This document shows positions 38,549 to 42,374 of a stretch of DNA of 42,374 nucleotides, piece after piece. Origin of the DNA: Paludibacteraceae bacterium (lineage in GTDB: Bacteria > Bacteroidota > Bacteroidia > Bacteroidales > Paludibacteraceae); assembly GCA_024399535.1 (NCBI GenBank), contig JAKSNU010000009.1:1-42374 (forward strand), read 5' to 3'. Position 1 is the first letter of the stretch. Each line of letters begins with the position of its first letter. Under the pieces are notes generated by a model, which saw only the letters and a program-made list of their open reading frames with translations, was not told the DNA's origin and searched no databases. The translations under genes and the position numbers were made by a program.

Positions 38549-39811
38549 ATGGAAATACATTTTTATCAAGGAACTGAAAATTTTTTTTCAACTCATCAAG
38601 AAACAAATGAGAATGAAAAAATAGAAATAATAAAAAATAGAATATCAGATTTCTTCAATATGAAGAATGTGCATTTCTTGTTTGGATCAGGAACAAGTTG
38701 TCCTGCCATTCCTAATATGACAGGTCTGTATGCAAAAGTAAAAGAAGCAATCAATGCTGATGATACCATAAAAAAAGAAGACAAGGATTTATTTGATTTC
38801 ATTGCGCATAAAAGCAATTGCAATCTTGAAGAAATACTTGGCATTTTGTATGCCAAACGTGAATTCTTAAAAGGCAAATCTTCAGACGTAGAACAAGACA
38901 ATGAGTACATAGAGTGCGTAAAACTTATACTCATTATTGAACAAACCATTTTTAATGCAATCAATGTACCATTATATAAATTTGATGAACGAAAACTCGA
39001 TAAAGATAATAAAACAAAAGCAATCATTGACTCTGTATTGGAAATATATAAAAAATTCTATCAAAAAATCGCATTGAGAAATAAAGATTTATCACGAATA
39101 AATGTTTTCACTACTAATAATGATTTGTTTAACGAAACTGCATTAGACAGTCTGAATATACATTACATCAATGGTTTTAATGGAGGCTTAAATAAATATT
39201 TTAACCCCGCCATGTTCAACTATACTTTTTCAAAGCGTATGGATACAAGTATAGATAGATTTGAGCCGGTAGAAAATATGGTTTATCTATACAAACTACA
39301 TGGATCTATCAATTGGATTGAAGATAATAGTAAGTCTAATAGTTATTTTGAACTAAAAGAAATAGTACAACCTGACTATGACACAACCAAACCTGTATTG
39401 ATATATCCTACTCCAATGAAACAAAATAAAAGTCTGGGTAGTCCATACTCAGATTTATTCAGAGAATTTCAACATAAACTTCTGGAACCTAATGGAGTAC
39501 TGTTTGTTATAGGTTATAGTTTCAGTGATGAACATTTAAATGATATAATATATCGTGCTTTAGCGACAAATTCAACATTCAATCTGGTTGTCATTAACGA
39601 TATTGGACAAGACAAAGCCATTTGCAAAATAAGCGATAACCGTATTTTCAGAATATGGGGAGATTGTGATGAAGCAAAAGGTAATACACCTATACATTAT
39701 TTCGAGAAAATAGTAAATGACCTTTTGCCAAATCTTGATGCTTTTAAGCAAAAGGATATTCTTGCAGAATTTGTCAAACAGATAAAAGAGCAAAATAATA
39801 AATCAATTTAA
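38549..39811 (+). CDS. SIR2-like NADase, SIR2-HerA defence system
   Basis: A 420-residue SIR2_2-type protein: FLFGSGTSCPAIPNM (G46-S50, NAD-binding Rossmann loop), FTTNNDLF (N190/N191/D192), YKLHGSINW (H251, the catalytic His position), and FVIGYSFSDEHLNDIIYRAL, the second NAD-binding block. In SIR2-HerA systems this subunit depletes NAD+ on phage infection. It lies 6 bases before the HerA gene and 82 after the methylase; I see no TAnnTTTG box in that gap. Very AT-rich (11 of 60 GC at 38581-38640), unlike the methylase N-half, consistent with separate acquisition. Confidence 0.88.
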   Translation: MEIHFYQGTENFFSTHQETNENEKIEIIKNRISDFFNMKNVHFLFGSGTSCPAIPNMTGLYAKVKEAINADDTIKKEDKDLFDFIAHKSNCNLEEILGILYAKREFLKGKSSDVEQDNEYIECVKLILIIEQTIFNAINVPLYKFDERKLDKDNKTKAIIDSVLEIYKKFYQKIALRNKDLSRINVFTTNNDLFNETALDSLNIHYINGFNGGLNKYFNPAMFNYTFSKRMDTSIDRFEPVENMVYLYKLHGSINWIEDNSKSNSYFELKEIVQPDYDTTKPVLIYPTPMKQNKSLGSPYSDLFREFQHKLLEPNGVLFVIGYSFSDEHLNDIIYRALATNSTFNLVVINDIGQDKAICKISDNRIFRIWGDCDEAKGNTPIHYFEKIVNDLLPNLDAFKQKDILAEFVKQIKEQNNKSI

Positions 39812-39817
39812 GGAAAA

Positions 39818-41962
39818 ATGAAGATAGGAAAGATAATATCAGTTGAATACGATAAATTTCGTGTCAGACTATTCCATTCTACAAAAACTTCAACCATCAG
39901 TATTGATGGGCAAGTATATTACTTTGGTAATATTGGAAGTTATTTGAAAACATACAATACCGTCGGAGATGCTATAGTGTGTGAGGTGGTTGCCGTAGTT
40001 GATTATAGTATGGACAGTAAAATTTATTCAGAATTTAACCTTGATAGTTCGCGTGAGTTAGTAATTAAGCCAATAGGAACTTTACCAACAAATGGTAAAT
40101 TTTCAATGGGTGTTGGCATCTTTCCATCACTATATAATGATGTTGATATAGTAACAGTTGAGGACCTTAATAAAATATTAACTCCTGCCTGCAAAGAAGA
40201 CAATGAAGAAAAAATACAACATGGTATTCATAACACGATAAACATTGGATATAGCAAAAGTATGATAAACTATCAGATAGCCCTTGACATCAATGGACTA
40301 TTTAATATTCATACTGCAGTAATAGGAAATAGCGGAAGTGGAAAATCAAATACTATCGCCCATATCCTTCAGGAAGTATATAGAAAAAATGAAAACCATG
40401 CAGCAGGTGCAAAAACCATTGTGTTTGATGTGAATGGCGAATATCCATATGCTTTTAATAAAAAATTAAATAGCAATATTAAACCATTCTTTTATAAGCC
40501 TAACATTGGTAATGATTTTGAGGACAGTGACATAAAGTACAAAAAATTTGTACTTCCGTATTATCTGATGACTCTTGATGAATGGTTGGCATTTCTAATG
40601 GCATCAGAAAGGACACAGAAACCATTTTGGGACAGAGTATTGCAAGAATGTTATAAGTTCTATAAGATTTTCAATATTGAAAATTCTGAAGATAAAGAAG
40701 TTTCCGCTGAGTTTGCAAACTATATAAAGTGGAAAGTGAGAAATATTTTGCTTAATATATTATCTCATGTTGAAAGTGATACCACTAAAATGACTGCCGC
40801 AAGAGGCGCCATTTCGAAAATCCACGAAGTATGTGAAGAGTTGTCTTCCAAAATAGAAATAAATGCACAAAAAGATTTACTTAATTACCTCAATGCTTGT
40901 AACAATCTTTGTGTTGTGTGTTTTGGAAGTAATAATGATTCTCTATCCAAGTCGTTACCATCATTTATTAAGCAAGAAAGAACACGTTTTGTATCTTTGG
41001 TAGGTCTAAGGGATAAGAATAATAATATTACAGGATACAAATCGGAAATAAAAGAAGAACAAACAAATGACGCTTTTTGTCAAATTGATGAAAGTAAAGC
41101 TATCCAAACAAACAATCAAAAACTGAATGATGGTACTTATTTCGATTATAATTTTTTAAAAACAGCGGTTGATGTTGTTTTATTAGAAGAAGAATCAAAT
41201 GGAAATGTAAGAATAAGAGAGTTTACCTCTACAATGTTAAGTCGATTGGATTTTTTTATTAACAATCCAGAATGCGCTTTTATGAGAGACACATCATACG
41301 AGTATATAAACAAAGACGACTATATTGAGAAAGTATTTGGCATTAAACTCGATGAACAAAGAAGCCAGTTGATAACAATAGATTCAAGTGAGGTAAGTCC
41401 AGATATACTTGAATTATTAACAAGTGTTGTAAGTCGAATGATATTTGACTTCAGAAAACATCTGCAAGGTGGAAACAGAAGGAAATGTCCAATTCATTTA
41501 ATTTTAGATGAGGCTCATAGATATATTAAGAAAGACGCTCAATATATTCTTAAAGAAAACATCTTCGAGAAAATAGCGAGAGAAGGACGTAAATATTCAT
41601 TATATTTACTAATTTCATCTCAAAGACCTTCTGAATTATCAAGTACGGTTCTTTCCCAGTGTGGAAATTATATAGTCCACAGAATACAAAATGAAGTTGA
41701 TATGAAATATATCTATTCTGTTTTGCCATATTTTTCTGAAGATTATACATCCAAAATAAAACAATCAATACCAGGCGAAGCATTGATTTTTGGTAATTGT
41801 GTTCCTATGCCATTACAAATCAAGGTGACTCAGGCAGATCCTAATCCCAACAGTGAAAATTGTGTAATTAATAAAGAATGGTTTACAATTAACACAAACC
41901 TATGCAAAGGCTCTTCGATTGATGCAAACTATCAACCCATAGACACCAATAATCCCGAATGA
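39818..41962 (+). CDS. HerA-like DUF87 ATPase, SIR2-HerA defence system
   Basis: A 714-residue hexameric-type ATPase. The N-terminal HAS barrel is GKIISVEYDKFRVRLF, Walker A GNSGSGKS (G170-S177), Walker B LILDEAHR (D564/E565), and the sensor/arginine region AREGRKYSLYLLISSQRP followed by SELSSTVLSQCGNYIVHRI. HerA pairs with SIR2 or other effectors in antiphage complexes. It is longer than many DUF87 partners (about 600) because of an insertion around 330-480. It starts 6 bases after the SIR2 gene. The stop at 41960-41962 is followed by 52 in-frame sense codons. Confidence 0.9.
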   Translation: MKIGKIISVEYDKFRVRLFHSTKTSTISIDGQVYYFGNIGSYLKTYNTVGDAIVCEVVAVVDYSMDSKIYSEFNLDSSRELVIKPIGTLPTNGKFSMGVGIFPSLYNDVDIVTVEDLNKILTPACKEDNEEKIQHGIHNTINIGYSKSMINYQIALDINGLFNIHTAVIGNSGSGKSNTIAHILQEVYRKNENHAAGAKTIVFDVNGEYPYAFNKKLNSNIKPFFYKPNIGNDFEDSDIKYKKFVLPYYLMTLDEWLAFLMASERTQKPFWDRVLQECYKFYKIFNIENSEDKEVSAEFANYIKWKVRNILLNILSHVESDTTKMTAARGAISKIHEVCEELSSKIEINAQKDLLNYLNACNNLCVVCFGSNNDSLSKSLPSFIKQERTRFVSLVGLRDKNNNITGYKSEIKEEQTNDAFCQIDESKAIQTNNQKLNDGTYFDYNFLKTAVDVVLLEEESNGNVRIREFTSTMLSRLDFFINNPECAFMRDTSYEYINKDDYIEKVFGIKLDEQRSQLITIDSSEVSPDILELLTSVVSRMIFDFRKHLQGGNRRKCPIHLILDEAHRYIKKDAQYILKENIFEKIAREGRKYSLYLLISSQRPSELSSTVLSQCGNYIVHRIQNEVDMKYIYSVLPYFSEDYTSKIKQSIPGEALIFGNCVPMPLQIKVTQADPNPNSENCVINKEWFTINTNLCKGSSIDANYQPIDTNNPE

Positions 41963-42121
41963 ACAAAATCGGTAATTTCAATTACCGAAAATACAAATCT
42001 TAACAATATTGACGGAGATGAGTTTATAACGATGTGGCAACAATATTATCACAAAATGACTGATGAGGACAAAAACATGTTGCCTCTGAAAAACATAGCT
42101 TTCTTAGGAAGTAATGAATGA
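41963..42121 (+). other. In-frame open stretch after the herA stop codon
   Basis: Directly after TGA (41960-41962) the herA frame stays open for 52 codons to a TGA at 42119-42121. The translation includes NNIDGDEFITMWQQYYHK and NMLPLKNIAFLGSNE, ordinary-looking protein. It may be a lost HerA tail, a readthrough extension or a remnant of another gene; an internal ATG at 42032 would give 29 residues. A 14-codon frame (ATG 41959) overlaps the herA stop but is too short to call. An 8-bp inverted repeat lies at 41969-41988. Confidence 0.45.
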
Positions 42122-42127
42122 ACTCCC

Positions 42128-42154
42128 AATTTTGCACCAACTTGGTGCAAAATT
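42128..42154. repeat. Perfect 27-base palindrome, 13-bp arms
   Basis: Arms 42128-42140 and 42142-42154 are exact complements around a single C, centred on CCAACTTGG. It is one of a pair upstream of the DUF1016 gene. No T-run follows, so it is not a terminator. Confidence 0.85.
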
Positions 42155-42180
42155 ATAAAAGACTGAAAATCAAATATTTC

Positions 42181-42209
42181 AAATTGTTCCACAACTTGTG
42201 GAACAATTT
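42181..42209. repeat. Perfect 29-base palindrome, 14-bp arms
   Basis: Arms 42181-42194 and 42196-42209 are exact complements around a single C, centred on ACAACTTGT. Its centre is 54 bases from that of the other palindrome, and it ends 23 bases before the DUF1016 start. The shared core CAACTTG suggests a dimeric protein site or a REP-like element. Confidence 0.85.
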
Positions 42210-42232
42210 CAGAAATACTAAGAACAAAAAAC

Positions 42233-42374
42233 ATGAGCAAAAAACAACAAAGTATGTCAAATAATATTACCATTATTGACCCTTTATATAAGGAGTGGGT
42301 GAAAGAACTATCCCTCCGCTATCGCAAGAGCCAGATAAAGGCTGCCGTGAAAGTCAATAGCGAGATGCTTAGGT
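42233..42374 (+). CDS. DUF1016/YhcG-type PDDEXK nuclease (3' partial)
   Basis: Only the first 47 codons are in the window. Starting at ATG 42233, the reading shows YKEWVKELSLRYRKSQIKAA then VKVNSEML, which matches the start of the DUF1016 N-terminal domain (YhcG family) that precedes a PDDEXK nuclease domain in full-length members. The GC-richer codons after the first 15 residues contrast with the AT-rich leader. These genes occur often in defence and mobile regions, including inside type I restriction loci. The catalytic domain lies beyond the window, so function is inferred. Confidence 0.72.
   Translation, partial: MSKKQQSMSNNITIIDPLYKEWVKELSLRYRKSQIKAAVKVNSEMLR

Overview
The window reads as a chromosomal segment of a member of the Bacteroidales (phylum Bacteroidota). 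The evidence is repeated promoters of the type TTTG-N19/20-TAnnTTTG, Bacteroidota-type families (DUF5606, the GGGtGRT protein, an EF-G2 with a DCPGSDDF G3 loop, a half-length glycogen-synthase-like protein, a SecA of about 1100 residues), a type IX secretion-type C-terminal domain, and generally AT-rich coding sequence. The family within the order cannot be fixed from this window. I see no rRNA, CRISPR array, transposase or integrase.

Region 1 (1-2.8 kb) is the end of a large repeat-containing surface protein with a probable type IX sorting tail, coupled by a 4-bp overlap to an outer-membrane barrel protein. Region 2 (2.8-25.9 kb) is core genome: an acyl-CoA synthetase, a TPR-like exported protein, HtpG, an outer-membrane protein, an M48-type peptidase, SecA, a TIGR02757 protein, a NifU-like/GGGtGRT pair, an NSS transporter, GreA, a HIT protein, tRNA-Met(CAT), a divergent GT5-like protein on the minus strand, then a tightly overlapping trmD - ttcA-like - serS - radA cluster, an EF-G2-like factor, a DUF5606 protein and tRNA-Lys(CTT).

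Region 3 (26.1 kb to the end) begins right after the tRNA-Lys terminator and is a defence island. Five same-strand genes follow one visible promoter: a PLD-nuclease/SF2 helicase fusion, an AlbA_2/Schlafen-like ATP-binding regulator, a DUF262-HNH protein (GmrSD type), a second AlbA_2 protein, and a 1252-residue Eco57I-like adenine methyltransferase. They look like a restriction-modification-type system with a nuclease-helicase, a methylase and nested accessory genes. Then come a SIR2-like NADase and a HerA ATPase (the known SIR2-HerA pair), and at the window edge a DUF1016/YhcG-type PDDEXK nuclease preceded by two perfect palindromes.

The island is a mosaic. The methylase changes from about 55% to about 33% GC right at its NPPY motif, which suggests exchange of the target-recognition half. 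The helicase gene ends in a 32-bp direct repeat that appears to have rewritten its C-terminus. The herA stop codon is followed by 52 in-frame sense codons. None of PglZ, BrxC, DrmA or DrmB (BREX and DISARM hallmarks) is visible, so the five-gene cluster is the best candidate here for an undescribed system.
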